Under the pieces are notes generated by a model. The model did not search any database. It was not told where the DNA came from and saw only the letters and a list, made by a program, of their open reading frames with translations. The translations under genes and the position numbers were made by a program. From Sphingomonas sp. LT1P40 (GTDB lineage: Bacteria; Pseudomonadota; Alphaproteobacteria; Sphingomonadales; Sphingomonadaceae): a DNA stretch of 64,000 nucleotides. Position 1 is the stretch's first letter, and every line of letters starts with the position of its first letter. The DNA is taken from contig NZ_JAXOJT010000002.1 in NCBI RefSeq assembly GCF_036663835.1, forward strand, positions 620,001 through 684,000. Reading direction: 5' to 3'. Positions 28,449 to 37,502 of this stretch are shown one piece after another.

Positions 28449-29336
28449 TCAGGCCGATACTTCAAGCGGCTCAACATCTACCGAAACTTTCATATTCTGC
28501 GCGCCGGAGCCGAGCACGATGCCATCGATCGGCGCGATATCGGTATAATCGCGCCCGACCGCGACGATGATGTGATCGCTCGCCATCCAGATACCGTTGG
28601 TCGGATCGACCCCGACCCAGCCGAGATCGAGTCCGCCCCACAGCAATACCCAGGCATGCGTCGCATCCGCCCCCACCAGCCGCGGCTGGCCGGGTGGGGG
28701 CAGGGTGCGCAGATAGCCCGAGGCATAGGCGGCGGGAAGGCCAGCGGCGCGCAGGCCGGAGATCATGATCTGGGCGAAATCCTGACACACCCCGCCGCGC
28801 TTATCGAAGGCTTCGCGCGGAGGGGTATCCACCAGTGTTGCGGTCGGGTCGAAATCGAACTCGTCCTGAATGCGCTTGGCCAGCGCAAAGCCAGCCTCCA
28901 GCACGCCGCGCGTCGGATCGAGGTCTTTCGCGCACCACGCCGCAATCTCGGCATCCAGCGGGATCAGCGGTGAGGGAAACAGATAGGCCGCCGGACTGCC
29001 CGGTCCGGCATCGCGGCTGTTACGTGCCAGTGCCGCGACCTCTGTCAGCGTTGGATCGCTTGGCGAGGGAAACGGGATCGGGCGATCGACGGTAATCCGG
29101 CATTTGCTCTCGATCGTCAGGCTTTTCGATGCGTCCGAAACCACCAGCCGCACGACATTGGCCAGCCCCGCCTCCGCCCGCGCCGGCGCGACATGCCCGC
29201 CTGGTACCACCGTCAGATCATAGTCGTGGAGCGTCTGGCCCGACCAGTGGATCGGTTTCAGCCGCAAGTTGCAGCGTGCGAACCCGACCGGCTTCGCATA
29301 GTCGAACCGGGTGACGTGGCGGATTGAGTATAACAT
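28449..29336 (-). CDS. Transglutaminase-like cysteine protease family protein
   Basis: 295 residues. An N-terminal beta domain (BTLCP-type, MLYSIRHVTRFDY) precedes a transglutaminase core with catalytic Cys in RGGVCQDFAQ, His in DATHAWVLL and Asp in GVDPTNG. These bacterial enzymes are predicted to cleave or transfer at amide bonds. The ATG shares its A with the stop of the ATP-grasp/alpha-E gene (TGATG). This gene partnership is conserved in many bacteria and suggests peptide or amide metabolism, but I know of no proven reaction. Confidence 0.9.
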   Translation of the reverse strand: MLYSIRHVTRFDYAKPVGFARCNLRLKPIHWSGQTLHDYDLTVVPGGHVAPARAEAGLANVVRLVVSDASKSLTIESKCRITVDRPIPFPSPSDPTLTEVAALARNSRDAGPGSPAAYLFPSPLIPLDAEIAAWCAKDLDPTRGVLEAGFALAKRIQDEFDFDPTATLVDTPPREAFDKRGGVCQDFAQIMISGLRAAGLPAAYASGYLRTLPPPGQPRLVGADATHAWVLLWGGLDLGWVGVDPTNGIWMASDHIIVAVGRDYTDIAPIDGIVLGSGAQNMKVSVDVEPLEVSA

Positions 29337-31819
29337 CAGGCGAAGACAAGCCCCGCCGCACGCAACGGTTCCGCGCCCTGCAGGAAATAGCGCCGCGCCA
29401 CCGCGTCGGACAACGAGCCCAGCAGATTGCCAATCTCGATCAGCCGCCCGTCGTCCAGCGCCGACGCGTGGGCGGTCGTGACCGCGGCGGACAGCTTTGC
29501 CGCCAGCGCCTGTTGCGGTTCGGCCAAACCGTCGTCGGACAACACCGGCAAATCGCGCATATGGTCGCAAATTGCCGCCACCTGAAACGCGATGCCGCGC
29601 GGATTGCCGGGGTCGAGCGCGACCAGGTCGAGCACCGGCACGCGCGCGATTCCGGTCAGATAGCGCTGGCGATAGCTGATCTGGCTGTCCGCGAGATCGA
29701 GTAACGTGGACAGATCGTCGCTGGTCGCGCCCGGGTGACCGAAGGCGTGGATCGCGCGAATCGCCGCCATCGCGCGCTCGATCCGGCGGCCCAGATCGTG
29801 AAATCGCCACGCATCGGTGCGCCCGAGATGTTCCGCGCCAAGTCCGGCCAGCGCATAATAGCGCCGCTGCAACGATCCCGCCCGATCGAGCGCACCGCCC
29901 TTGGCTGGATAGGGCGCGTCGAGCAGCCGGATCATGTCGGCGGACAGGCGGTCGCGGCTGACCGCGCCGATCCCGCGCGCCTGACGGTTGATCGCGCGCA
30001 CGCTGGACCCTTCGACTGCTTCCATCGCGGCGCTGGCGAAGCGGGTGAGATCGACGCGCTTGAGGCTGGGCGGGGCCGGGGCCGCCCCCGATCCGACGAC
30101 GAGGTTCACCAATTGCTGAACCGTCGCCACCGACAGCGCCGCACCGGTATCCGCGCTGATCGAATGGCCAAGCAACGATCGGATCAGCCCGAGCAGCGCC
30201 TCGCCACGCTCCAGATAGCGGGCCAGCCAGAATAGATTGTCGGCCACCCGGCTTGGCAATGTCCCGGGATTGCGGCGCAGCTGCGTGGTGTCGTCGGATG
30301 CCAGCAGGGTTACCGGCGGCACCGCATCGCTGCCATGGATGACGACGTCCGCCGACCAGCTGCCCTCACCCATCACCGCCGCGCGCGCGTCGGGGTGCTC
30401 GCCGATCTGTGCGAAGCCGCCGGGAAGCACATGCCAGCTGCCGTCAGGACCACGCGCCGCGAACACGCGCACGGTGAAGGGTCGCGCGGCAAGGCCACCA
30501 TCGGCGACCACCGGCATGGTCGACAGCCGCACGACTTCCTGACCGACATAATCCTGCGGCCGCCGCTCGAAATCGGCGAGCAGTGCGGCACGTTGCTGCG
30601 GCAGCATGTTCGACCCCAGAACGGCCGCACCATCGCTCAGCACGTTGGTGGCGACGCCGAACGCGGACGCGATCAACATATTGTCGAGATCGTCCGCCAC
30701 TTCAGCGCGCTCGCGTTCCTGTCCGCACCACCAGGTCGCAATATTGGCGAGCTTGAGGTTTTCGCCGGTCAGCCGCGTGCAGAGGCGCGGCAGGAACGCG
30801 GCAAAGGCAAGCGCCTCCAGCATCGCCGCACCCGGCGCATTGGCGACCACCACTTCGTCCGCCGCCATCGCGTCAACCAGCCCGGGCACGCCGATCGTCG
30901 AATGCGAATCAAACGCCAGCGGATCGAGCATCCGCGGATCGACCCGCCGCCACAGTGCGTCGATGCGCTTGAGGCCGGCAATGGTGCGAAGGTAAACGCG
31001 GTCGTCGCGGACGGCGAGATCGCCACCCTCGACCAGCAAAAAGCCCAGATAGCGCGCCAGATGTGCCTGTTCAGCATAGCTGGGGTTGAATCGGCCCGGT
31101 GTCAGCAGCCCGATGCGCGGCTCGGCACGGCGGCAACGTGCCGCCAGCCCGTCACGGAACGCGGCGAAAAACGGCGCGTGGCGTTCGATGTTCAGGCGGC
31201 TCTGCAATCCCCCCAGCATCCGCGACATCGCCAGCCGGTTCTCCAGTGCATAGCCCGCGCCCACCGGGGCGCGCAGCTGATCCGCCAGCACGCGCCACTC
31301 GCCGGTCGGCCCGCGACACAGGTCGACCGCGACGAAATTGAGGTGATAGCCACCCGGCGGGATCAGCCCCATCATCGGGCGCAGAAAGAACGGGCTGCCC
31401 GTCACCAACGCGGCGGGGATATAGCCGCCCGACACCAGTTTCTGATCGCCATAGCAATCCGCCAGGATCGCCTCGAGCAAATCAGCGCGCTGCGCCACGC
31501 CCGCGACGATGCCGTCCCATTCGTTCTTGTCGATCAGCAACGGTACTGGCGACAGCGGCCAGGGGCGTTCCTCACCTTCGCCCGCGATGCGGAATCCGGT
31601 GCCGATATCCTCGGCATGGCGCTGCGCGCGTTCGCGCACATGATCGAGATCGTCGCCAGAACGCCCGGCCAGCTCCTCGAACACCGCGCCCCAGGACGGA
31701 TCATCGAGTCCGGCGGCGTAGAGCACATCGGTGGCGGGCGTAGCCGCGCGATAATCGGCGACCCAGCGGGCGGCAATCGTCGCTGCATCGAACAAGGACG
31801 TCGCCGCTGCGCTCGCCAT
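29336..31819 (-). CDS. Circularly permuted ATP-grasp fused to alpha-E domain protein
   Basis: 827 residues joining two domains usually encoded separately. The circularly permuted type 2 ATP-grasp covers about residues 60-490 (FLRPMMGLIPPGGYHLNFVA; RVLADQLRAPVGAGYALENR; GLLTPGRFNPSYAEQAHLAR; ADEVVVANAPGAA; the later VVRLSTMPVVADGGLAARPF). The helical alpha-E domain follows from about 510 (RVADNLFWLARYLERGEALL). ATP-grasp enzymes of this type are predicted peptide/amide ligases. ATG 31819 has AAGGGG upstream; an earlier start at 31876 lacks support. Operon partner: transglutaminase gene immediately downstream. Confidence 0.9.
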   Translation of the reverse strand: MASAAATSLFDAATIAARWVADYRAATPATDVLYAAGLDDPSWGAVFEELAGRSGDDLDHVRERAQRHAEDIGTGFRIAGEGEERPWPLSPVPLLIDKNEWDGIVAGVAQRADLLEAILADCYGDQKLVSGGYIPAALVTGSPFFLRPMMGLIPPGGYHLNFVAVDLCRGPTGEWRVLADQLRAPVGAGYALENRLAMSRMLGGLQSRLNIERHAPFFAAFRDGLAARCRRAEPRIGLLTPGRFNPSYAEQAHLARYLGFLLVEGGDLAVRDDRVYLRTIAGLKRIDALWRRVDPRMLDPLAFDSHSTIGVPGLVDAMAADEVVVANAPGAAMLEALAFAAFLPRLCTRLTGENLKLANIATWWCGQERERAEVADDLDNMLIASAFGVATNVLSDGAAVLGSNMLPQQRAALLADFERRPQDYVGQEVVRLSTMPVVADGGLAARPFTVRVFAARGPDGSWHVLPGGFAQIGEHPDARAAVMGEGSWSADVVIHGSDAVPPVTLLASDDTTQLRRNPGTLPSRVADNLFWLARYLERGEALLGLIRSLLGHSISADTGAALSVATVQQLVNLVVGSGAAPAPPSLKRVDLTRFASAAMEAVEGSSVRAINRQARGIGAVSRDRLSADMIRLLDAPYPAKGGALDRAGSLQRRYYALAGLGAEHLGRTDAWRFHDLGRRIERAMAAIRAIHAFGHPGATSDDLSTLLDLADSQISYRQRYLTGIARVPVLDLVALDPGNPRGIAFQVAAICDHMRDLPVLSDDGLAEPQQALAAKLSAAVTTAHASALDDGRLIEIGNLLGSLSDAVARRYFLQGAEPLRAAGLVFA

Positions 31820-31872
31820 ATCAACCCCTTTGGCGACGTTGTGGCTATAATCAGGGTGCGGCGCAACAAAGA

Positions 31873-34305
31873 TCAAATGTCGGGCAGTACTTGCGCGGCT
31901 TGTCCCCAGCCTTTCAGCGCGCGTCCGTTGGCGCGTTCAATCAGCGTGTCGGCGTCGCGCACGCTGAACAATTGCGGCGTGTCGATGTCGCGCAACTCGC
32001 TCCAGCTGACCGGCGCGGCGACCGGCGCGCCGGGCCGCGCGCGGGCGACATAGGGGAGCACCGCCGTCGCGCCCCGCTGATTGCGCAGATAGTCGATAAA
32101 GATCCGGCCTTTCCGATCGATCTTGCGGATGCTCGCAGTGTATCGTTCTGGCTCCGCCTGCGTCATTGCGCGGGCAAAGCGGTCGGCGAATGATTTGACG
32201 GCGGGCCATTCGGCTTCGGGCGTCAATGGCACCACCACATGCACCCCCTTGCCACCCGACAGCAACGCGAAACTGGTCAGGCCCATATCGGCCAAATGCT
32301 GTTTCAGATCATCCGCCGCCTTCTTCACGATCTCGAAAACCAGCCCCTCATCGGGGTCGAGGTCGAACACCAGCCGGTCCGGTTTTTCGACATCCTCGAC
32401 GCGGGCACCCCAACCATGAAACTCGATCGTCCCCATCTGTACGCACGCCATCACGCCATCGACATCCTCGACATACAGATAGGGTTCGACGCTGCCGTCC
32501 TTCTCGCGAATATCGACCTGACGGACATGATCGCCGAAGCTTCCCGCGTCGTGCTTCTGGAAAAAACATTGTTTGGCGCGCCCCTGCGGGCAGCGGACCA
32601 GGCTGATCGGGCGGTGCGAAACCCAGGGCAGCAGGATCGGCGCCACGGCCGCGTAATAATCCGCGAGCTCCCCCTTGGTGATGTTCGAATCGGGAAAGAT
32701 CACGCGCTCGCGGCTGCTGATCTTTACGTCGCTGACCGGTACGTCGGGGGTTGTCGCCGCGACTTCGGCGACAATCTGATCGACCGGCTTGTCCTCACGC
32801 AAACCCGTAAAGCTGGCGTGACGAACGACGCCTTCGGAGGTGAATTCGGCAAAGGCAATTTCCGCCACCAGCTTCGGCGTCACCCAGCGCGCGCCGCGCA
32901 CCGCCGCTTTGGGCGCTTCGACCGGCGCCGTCTTGCGCTCGATCTTTTCCATTCGCGTGACCAAATCGTCCATCGTCGTGGCGTTGAAACCGGTGCCGAC
33001 CTTGCCCGCATAACGCAGCGCGCCATCCTCGTTCAGCCCGAGCAACAACGACTTCAGCCCGCGTCCTTTCGCGCTGCTCGGAAGCCAGCCCAGAATCACG
33101 AATTCCTGCCGCCGCGTGCACTTGGTCTTCAGCCAGCTTTTCGTGCGCTTGCCGCGATAAGGGGCATCGGCACGCTTCGACACGACCCCTTCCTGTCCCG
33201 CGCCGCACATCGCATCGAACAATTTCTCGCCCGCGCCCAGCACATGTTCGGAAAACAGCAACCGCGTATCCGCGCCTATGAGCAACGCCCGCAACCGCTC
33301 CTTGCGCTCGATCTGCGGCAGCTTGCCGACATCCTCGCCATCCACCTCTATGAGGTCGAAGGCGAAAAAACTGAGGTCCGCGCCGCCGTTCGACAATGCG
33401 TCCTGCAAGGTCGAGAAATCGGGCCGCCCGTCCTTGAACGCCACTGCTTCTCCGTCGATCAGCGCCGATTTGACCGGCAGCATGGCGGCGGCCTCGGCAA
33501 TGCCGGGAAAGCGATCGGTCCAGTCCAGTCCCGATCGCGTGTAAACCTTTGGTCCGCCCTTGCCGATCGCGATCAGCGCGCGATAGCCGTCATACTTCAT
33601 CTCGTGCAGCCAGCCATTGCCGGAGGGTACGCTATCCACCAGCGTCGCCAACTGCGGTTCGCGGAATGCTGGAAGTTTGCCGGTCGCGGCCTTGGCTGAT
33701 GCGTTCTTCTCCACTGTCTTTGGCGGTTTCACCCCATCGGCGATCTCCTGCATCGTGCGCCCGGTGGTCACACTGGTCAGCCCGGTCTCGACCAGCGCAT
33801 CGGTGGCGCCGACAAACCCGTCGTCGATCTTGCGCAACAGCCAGTTCTCGCGCTTTTCCTTGGGGCGCGGCTTCAGCCGGATCAGCAGCCACTCGCCCTG
33901 CATTCGCTCGCCGGTCAGGGTGAAATGCAGATGACCTTTCTCCAGATCCTTCGCGCTCTTGCCGGGGATCGGCGCCCATTCGCCCTGATCCCACAGCATC
34001 ACCGTGCCGCCGCCATATTCCTTCGCGGGGATCGTGCCCTCGAACGACGCATAGGACATCGGATGATCCTCGGTCCGCACCGCCAGCCGCTTTTCGCCAG
34101 GATCGGAACTCGGTCCGCGCGTCACCGCCCAGCTTTTTAGGACGCCATCGACTTCCAGCCGAAAATCCCAGTGGAGCCGCGTCGCGTCATGCTTCTGGAC
34201 GATGAATTTGCGACCCGTACCCGGCGCGATCTCGCCCTTTGGTTCTGCGGTCTTCGCAAAGTCCCGCATCGCATTGTATTTTTCGAGCGGGTCGGCCTTC
34301 GCCAT
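31873..34305 (-). CDS. ligD: ATP-dependent DNA ligase D (NHEJ)
   Basis: 810-residue multidomain enzyme for bacterial non-homologous end joining. Order: 3'-phosphoesterase (about 35-160: FIVQKHDATRLHWDFRLE, HPMSYASFEGTIP), ATP-dependent ligase (about 210-520; adenylated Lys in EMKYDGYRA near 240, then LIDGEAVAF) and primase-polymerase (about 540-810; DLDPDEGL metal site, GGKGVHVVVPL). This PE-LIG-POL order is typical for alphaproteobacterial LigD. It follows the ku gene by four bases and must share its transcript. Confidence 0.96.
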   Translation of the reverse strand: MAKADPLEKYNAMRDFAKTAEPKGEIAPGTGRKFIVQKHDATRLHWDFRLEVDGVLKSWAVTRGPSSDPGEKRLAVRTEDHPMSYASFEGTIPAKEYGGGTVMLWDQGEWAPIPGKSAKDLEKGHLHFTLTGERMQGEWLLIRLKPRPKEKRENWLLRKIDDGFVGATDALVETGLTSVTTGRTMQEIADGVKPPKTVEKNASAKAATGKLPAFREPQLATLVDSVPSGNGWLHEMKYDGYRALIAIGKGGPKVYTRSGLDWTDRFPGIAEAAAMLPVKSALIDGEAVAFKDGRPDFSTLQDALSNGGADLSFFAFDLIEVDGEDVGKLPQIERKERLRALLIGADTRLLFSEHVLGAGEKLFDAMCGAGQEGVVSKRADAPYRGKRTKSWLKTKCTRRQEFVILGWLPSSAKGRGLKSLLLGLNEDGALRYAGKVGTGFNATTMDDLVTRMEKIERKTAPVEAPKAAVRGARWVTPKLVAEIAFAEFTSEGVVRHASFTGLREDKPVDQIVAEVAATTPDVPVSDVKISSRERVIFPDSNITKGELADYYAAVAPILLPWVSHRPISLVRCPQGRAKQCFFQKHDAGSFGDHVRQVDIREKDGSVEPYLYVEDVDGVMACVQMGTIEFHGWGARVEDVEKPDRLVFDLDPDEGLVFEIVKKAADDLKQHLADMGLTSFALLSGGKGVHVVVPLTPEAEWPAVKSFADRFARAMTQAEPERYTASIRKIDRKGRIFIDYLRNQRGATAVLPYVARARPGAPVAAPVSWSELRDIDTPQLFSVRDADTLIERANGRALKGWGQAAQVLPDI

Positions 34306-34309
34306 CGGT

Positions 34310-35170
34310 TCAGGCCCGCTTCTTCGCCGGCGGTTTCTTCGCCGGCGCCTTCTTTGCCGCCGCCGGTGCCTTGGCCCCCGGCTTTTCCAGCGACTTCTTG
34401 AGCGCGGCCATCAGGTCCACGACATTCGATCCGCGCGAATCCGCCGACGCGTCCTTGTCGTCGATAATCTTGCGATTGCCTTTCTGCTTCTGCTTGCGCT
34501 CGATCAACCCCTTCAGCGCATCGACATAGCGATCATGGAAGGTCGCCGGATCGAATTTCGCCGCCTTTTTCTGGATCAGCGATTCGGCCAGCCCCAACAG
34601 ATCCTCGTCGGGCTCGATGTCGGGAATGTCGCGGAAATAGCCCTGCGCCTTGTGCACCTCATCGGCATAGCGCAGCGTCTCCAGCACCATACCGCGTCCG
34701 CATGGCTTCAGGCTGACGACATATTCGCGCCCGCGCATTGCCAGCTGGCCGAGGCCGACCTTCTTCGTCCGGCGCAGCGCCTCACGCAGCACCACGAACG
34801 CCTCTTCCGCCAGATCGTCGGCGGGGACCACGAAATAGGGCTTCTCATAATAGAGCACGTCGATCTCATGCGCGTCGACGAACTGGGTCAGTTCCAGCGT
34901 CTTTTTCGACTCGAGCTTGACCGCGTCGATCTCGTCCTGATCGAGCAGGACATATTCGCCCTTTTCGACCTCGAACCCCTTCATGATCTCGTCGGTATCA
35001 ATCGCGCCGAGGCCGGGTACGACCTTCTCGTACTTGACGCGCTTGCCCGAGGGTTCGTGGATCTGGTGGAACGCGACTTGTGCGCCCGACTTGGTTGCGG
35101 TGTAAATCTCCACCGGGATCGAGACGAGCGCAAGGCGGATTTGTCCCTGCCAATAGGCGCGTGCTGCCAT
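34310..35170 (-). CDS. ku: Ku protein, NHEJ end-binding factor
   Basis: 286 residues forming the core Ku ring that threads onto DNA ends and recruits LigD. Family features: YWQGQIRLALVSIPVEIY at the start, FHQIHEPSGKRVKYEKV, ARGREYVV-type segment (MRGREYVVSLKP) and DRYVDALKGLIERK near the end of the core. The C-terminal 30 residues are a Lys/Ala/Pro tail (AAAKKAPAKKPPAKKRA) as in tailed Ku proteins that bind DNA internally. A possible stress promoter lies upstream. Confidence 0.95.
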   Translation of the reverse strand: MAARAYWQGQIRLALVSIPVEIYTATKSGAQVAFHQIHEPSGKRVKYEKVVPGLGAIDTDEIMKGFEVEKGEYVLLDQDEIDAVKLESKKTLELTQFVDAHEIDVLYYEKPYFVVPADDLAEEAFVVLREALRRTKKVGLGQLAMRGREYVVSLKPCGRGMVLETLRYADEVHKAQGYFRDIPDIEPDEDLLGLAESLIQKKAAKFDPATFHDRYVDALKGLIERKQKQKGNRKIIDDKDASADSRGSNVVDLMAALKKSLEKPGAKAPAAAKKAPAKKPPAKKRA

Positions 35171-35202
35171 GATCTTGTTCCCACTCGTTGCGAAGCCGAT
35201 TC

Positions 35203-35227
35203 AAAGCGTGAGCGCGGGAGTCGTTCC
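35203..35227 (-). promoter_or_regulatory. Possible EcfG-type (general stress) promoter for ku-ligD
   Basis: On the reverse strand, GGAAC (35227-35223) is followed after 16 bases by CTTT (35206-35203). The alphaproteobacterial EcfG consensus is GGAAC-N16/17-CGTT, so the -35 is perfect and the -10 has one mismatch. It ends 33 bases before the ku start. One match in a GC-rich genome is weak evidence. Confidence 0.3.
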
Positions 35228-35273
35228 CCCAGCAAAAGCGTGACGTCGCAGATTGTTCTGATAGCTTCCGGCG

Positions 35274-36803
35274 ATGACACCCCAATTCGCAACGCTCGAC
35301 TGGATCGTGGTCGGCCTTTACGTCGTCGTGCTGCTGGTCGGCGGCTGGCTGTTTTCGCGGTTCAAGGCCGACGATGGGAGCGATTACTTCCTTACTGGCC
35401 GCACCGTTCCGGCATGGCTGGCGGCGGTGTCGGTGCTGTCGGCGACGCAATCCGCTGCAACGTTCCTCGGTGCGCCGGATTACGGCTATCGCAGCGACTA
35501 TACCTATCTGGGCGTGGTCCTCTCACCGATCCTCGCCGCGTTATTTGTGGCGCACGTCCTGATCCCGCGCTTCTACGCGATGCGCGCGACGACGGTTTAC
35601 GAGCTGCTGGAACACCGGTTCGATGCGCGGGCGATGCGCGCGGCGGGGGGCATGTTCCTGATCGGGCGCGTGCTGGCCGGCGGCGCGCGCGTCTATCTGG
35701 CGGCGATTGCGATTGCGATGGTGGCGTTCGGCAGCATCGATGCGCAGGCGATCATCCTGTCTGCCGCAGGCGTCATGCTGGTCAGCTTCCTGTTCACCTT
35801 TCACGGCGGGCTGAAATCGGTGATCTGGAACGATTTGATCCAGTTCGTGATCTATGCCGGGTCGGCGCTGGCCGTGCTGGTGTTCCTCTATACCTCAATC
35901 CCCGCAAGCAACGCCGAGCTGATCGACGCGCTGCGCAACACGCCGGACGGGGGAAACAAACTGCGGCTGTTCGACTTCTCGACCGATTTGTCGAAGCCGT
36001 TCACGGTGCTGGCGCTGTTTACCGGCCTGTTCCTGTTGAACACCGCCAATGCCGGTCTCGATCAGGACACGACGCAGCGCTTGCTCGCAAGTCCCGATGC
36101 CAGGACTGGCGCGCGCGGGCTGATCCTGTCGGCACTGGCAAGCGTGCCGCTGATCGCGATGTTCGTGACGATCGGGCTGCTGCTCTACATCTTCTACAAC
36201 CGCCCCGATTTGATGGGCGCACAGAACCAGGCTGCGACCAGCTTCGCGGGCGAGAAGGTCACGGTGTTCGTCCATTATATCCTGACGCAGGTGCCGCCGG
36301 GGCTGCGCGGGCTGGTGACGATCGGCGTGACGGCGGCGGCGGTGGCGACGACCAATTCGGCGCTGAACGCGATGTCGTCGGTGATGATCAGCGACTTTTA
36401 CAAGCCGTGGAAGGATCGTCGCGGCGGGGCCGAACCGAAACATTATGTCCGCGCCGGGCGCTGGGGGATGGGCGCAGTCGCCATCGCTATGTTCGCGATG
36501 GCGGTGCTGAGCTTCTACTGGCAGCGGCACACCGACATGCCGCTGCTGGAATTCGCGTTGCAGGTGATGGTGTTCGCCTATGCCGGGCTGCTCGGCGTCT
36601 ATTTCGTCGCGGTGTTCACGGGGCGCGGCAACAGTGCGTCGGTGATCGCCGCACTGATTGCCGGGTTCGTCACCGTGCTGCTGATGCAGCCGTGGCTGAT
36701 CGGCCAGACCGGGCTGTCCTTCCCGTATCAGCTGTGCATCGGGACATTGGTCGCGGCGCTGGTCGCGGCGATTCCGGCGGGCCGCAAAACCGCATTGACA
36801 TAG
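35274..36803 (+). CDS. Sodium:solute symporter (SSS) family transporter
   Basis: 509 residues with about 13 membrane helices. SSS features include an early DYFLTGRTVPAWLAAVSVLSATQSAATFLG (helices 1-2 with the unwound region), LIGRVLAGGARVYLAAIAI, GGLKSVIWNDLIQFVIYAGS (family signature) and NAGLDQDTTQRLLAS. It would import a solute such as a sugar, amino acid or nucleoside with Na+. The early GAPDYGY is unlike PutP. Substrate unknown; no catabolic genes adjoin. ATG 35274 has only a weak ribosome binding site. Confidence 0.9.
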   Translation: MTPQFATLDWIVVGLYVVVLLVGGWLFSRFKADDGSDYFLTGRTVPAWLAAVSVLSATQSAATFLGAPDYGYRSDYTYLGVVLSPILAALFVAHVLIPRFYAMRATTVYELLEHRFDARAMRAAGGMFLIGRVLAGGARVYLAAIAIAMVAFGSIDAQAIILSAAGVMLVSFLFTFHGGLKSVIWNDLIQFVIYAGSALAVLVFLYTSIPASNAELIDALRNTPDGGNKLRLFDFSTDLSKPFTVLALFTGLFLLNTANAGLDQDTTQRLLASPDARTGARGLILSALASVPLIAMFVTIGLLLYIFYNRPDLMGAQNQAATSFAGEKVTVFVHYILTQVPPGLRGLVTIGVTAAAVATTNSALNAMSSVMISDFYKPWKDRRGGAEPKHYVRAGRWGMGAVAIAMFAMAVLSFYWQRHTDMPLLEFALQVMVFAYAGLLGVYFVAVFTGRGNSASVIAALIAGFVTVLLMQPWLIGQTGLSFPYQLCIGTLVAALVAAIPAGRKTALT

Positions 36804-36848
36804 TCAGGTTTCCATTACATATAGTCGCCATAAGCTGACACTAAGTCA
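36795..36848 (+). promoter_or_regulatory. Promoter with two operator-like palindromes upstream of the HTH gene
   Basis: TTGACA (36795-36800) and CATATA (36818-36823) are separated by 17 bases. Palindrome TGAC-ATA-GTCA (36796-36806) covers the -35, and TGAC-ACTAA-GTCA (36836-36848) lies just past the likely start site. Their centres are about 41 bases apart, near four helical turns. The -35 lies inside the end of the symporter gene. The arrangement suggests autoregulation by the downstream HTH protein. Confidence 0.55.
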
Positions 36849-36866
36849 GGGACGAATGACGTTGTA

Positions 36867-37058
36867 ATGCGAAACAGGTTGAAAGTGCTGCGCGCCGAAC
36901 GCGACTGGAGCCAAGCCGAGCTTGGCGGGTATCTGGGCGTGTCGCGTCAGGCCGTGAACGCGATCGAGACGGGGAAATACGACCCCTCGCTCCCGCTCGC
37001 CTTCCGCATCGCGCGACTGTTCGACCTGACGATCGAGGAGGTGTTCGATGATGCGTGA
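36867..37058 (+). CDS. XRE/Cro-type HTH regulator (63 aa)
   Basis: 63 residues comprising almost only an HTH_3 domain: MRNRLKVLRAERDWSQAELG, GVSRQAVNAIETGKYDPSLP, then ARLFDLTIEEVFDDA. This small type is usually found with a membrane protein of unknown function, as here. It overlaps the next gene by 11 bases. The palindrome pair upstream is the obvious candidate target. Likely a repressor of its own two-gene operon. Confidence 0.9.
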   Translation: MRNRLKVLRAERDWSQAELGGYLGVSRQAVNAIETGKYDPSLPLAFRIARLFDLTIEEVFDDA

Positions 37059-37470
37059 GGCAAGCGACGGACTGGCGGAAGCACGCAAGCGGCGGAACCG
37101 GCTGCATCTCATCATCGCGCTGTTGATGGGCGTCGGCGGCGTGATCGGCTTCATGTCGGCGATGCTGGAGACGAAAGACGGCGCGTTCCTAGAGGGGATT
37201 CCCGCCGAATGGGCGATTGCGGCGTCGGTGATGCTGGTCGTCGCCATCGGCTTCGGCGGCTGGCGCTACAACCTTGCCACCGACGAACTCGACCGACGTG
37301 ACAGCTATTGGGCGTCGGCGATGGCGCTCAACGTCTATTTGATAGCCTATCCGGTCTGGTATCTGTGGTGGCGCGGCGGACTGATGTCCGAACCGAGCCA
37401 CCAGACGATGTTCGTCATCACCTTTCTGGCGATGGCGGCAAGCTATGGCTACAAAAAGATAAAACCCTGA
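37048..37470 (+). CDS. Membrane protein partner of the HTH regulator
   Basis: 140 residues with about four membrane helices (LHLIIALLMGVGGVIGFMSAM; WAIAASVMLVVAIGFGGW; ASAMALNVYLIAYPVWYLWW; MFVITFLAMAASYG) and a short basic C-terminus. GAGGAGG sits six bases before the ATG, inside the HTH gene, so translation is coupled. HTH plus membrane-protein pairs of this size are common in proteobacteria; the membrane protein might sense or antagonise the regulator. Role unknown. Confidence 0.8.
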   Translation: MMREASDGLAEARKRRNRLHLIIALLMGVGGVIGFMSAMLETKDGAFLEGIPAEWAIAASVMLVVAIGFGGWRYNLATDELDRRDSYWASAMALNVYLIAYPVWYLWWRGGLMSEPSHQTMFVITFLAMAASYGYKKIKP

Positions 37471-37502
37471 TAATCAACGCAACTTCATGCTTGGAGATGA
37501 GA

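Noticed and set aside
30335..32053. 572-codon frame opposite the ATP-grasp gene
   Set aside because: Antisense shadow; the reverse-strand gene has clear domains and a ribosome binding site.
34202..36838. 878-codon open frame across ku, the gap and the symporter
   Set aside because: It is a GC-driven open frame spanning two well-supported genes in other frames; no protein-like pattern.
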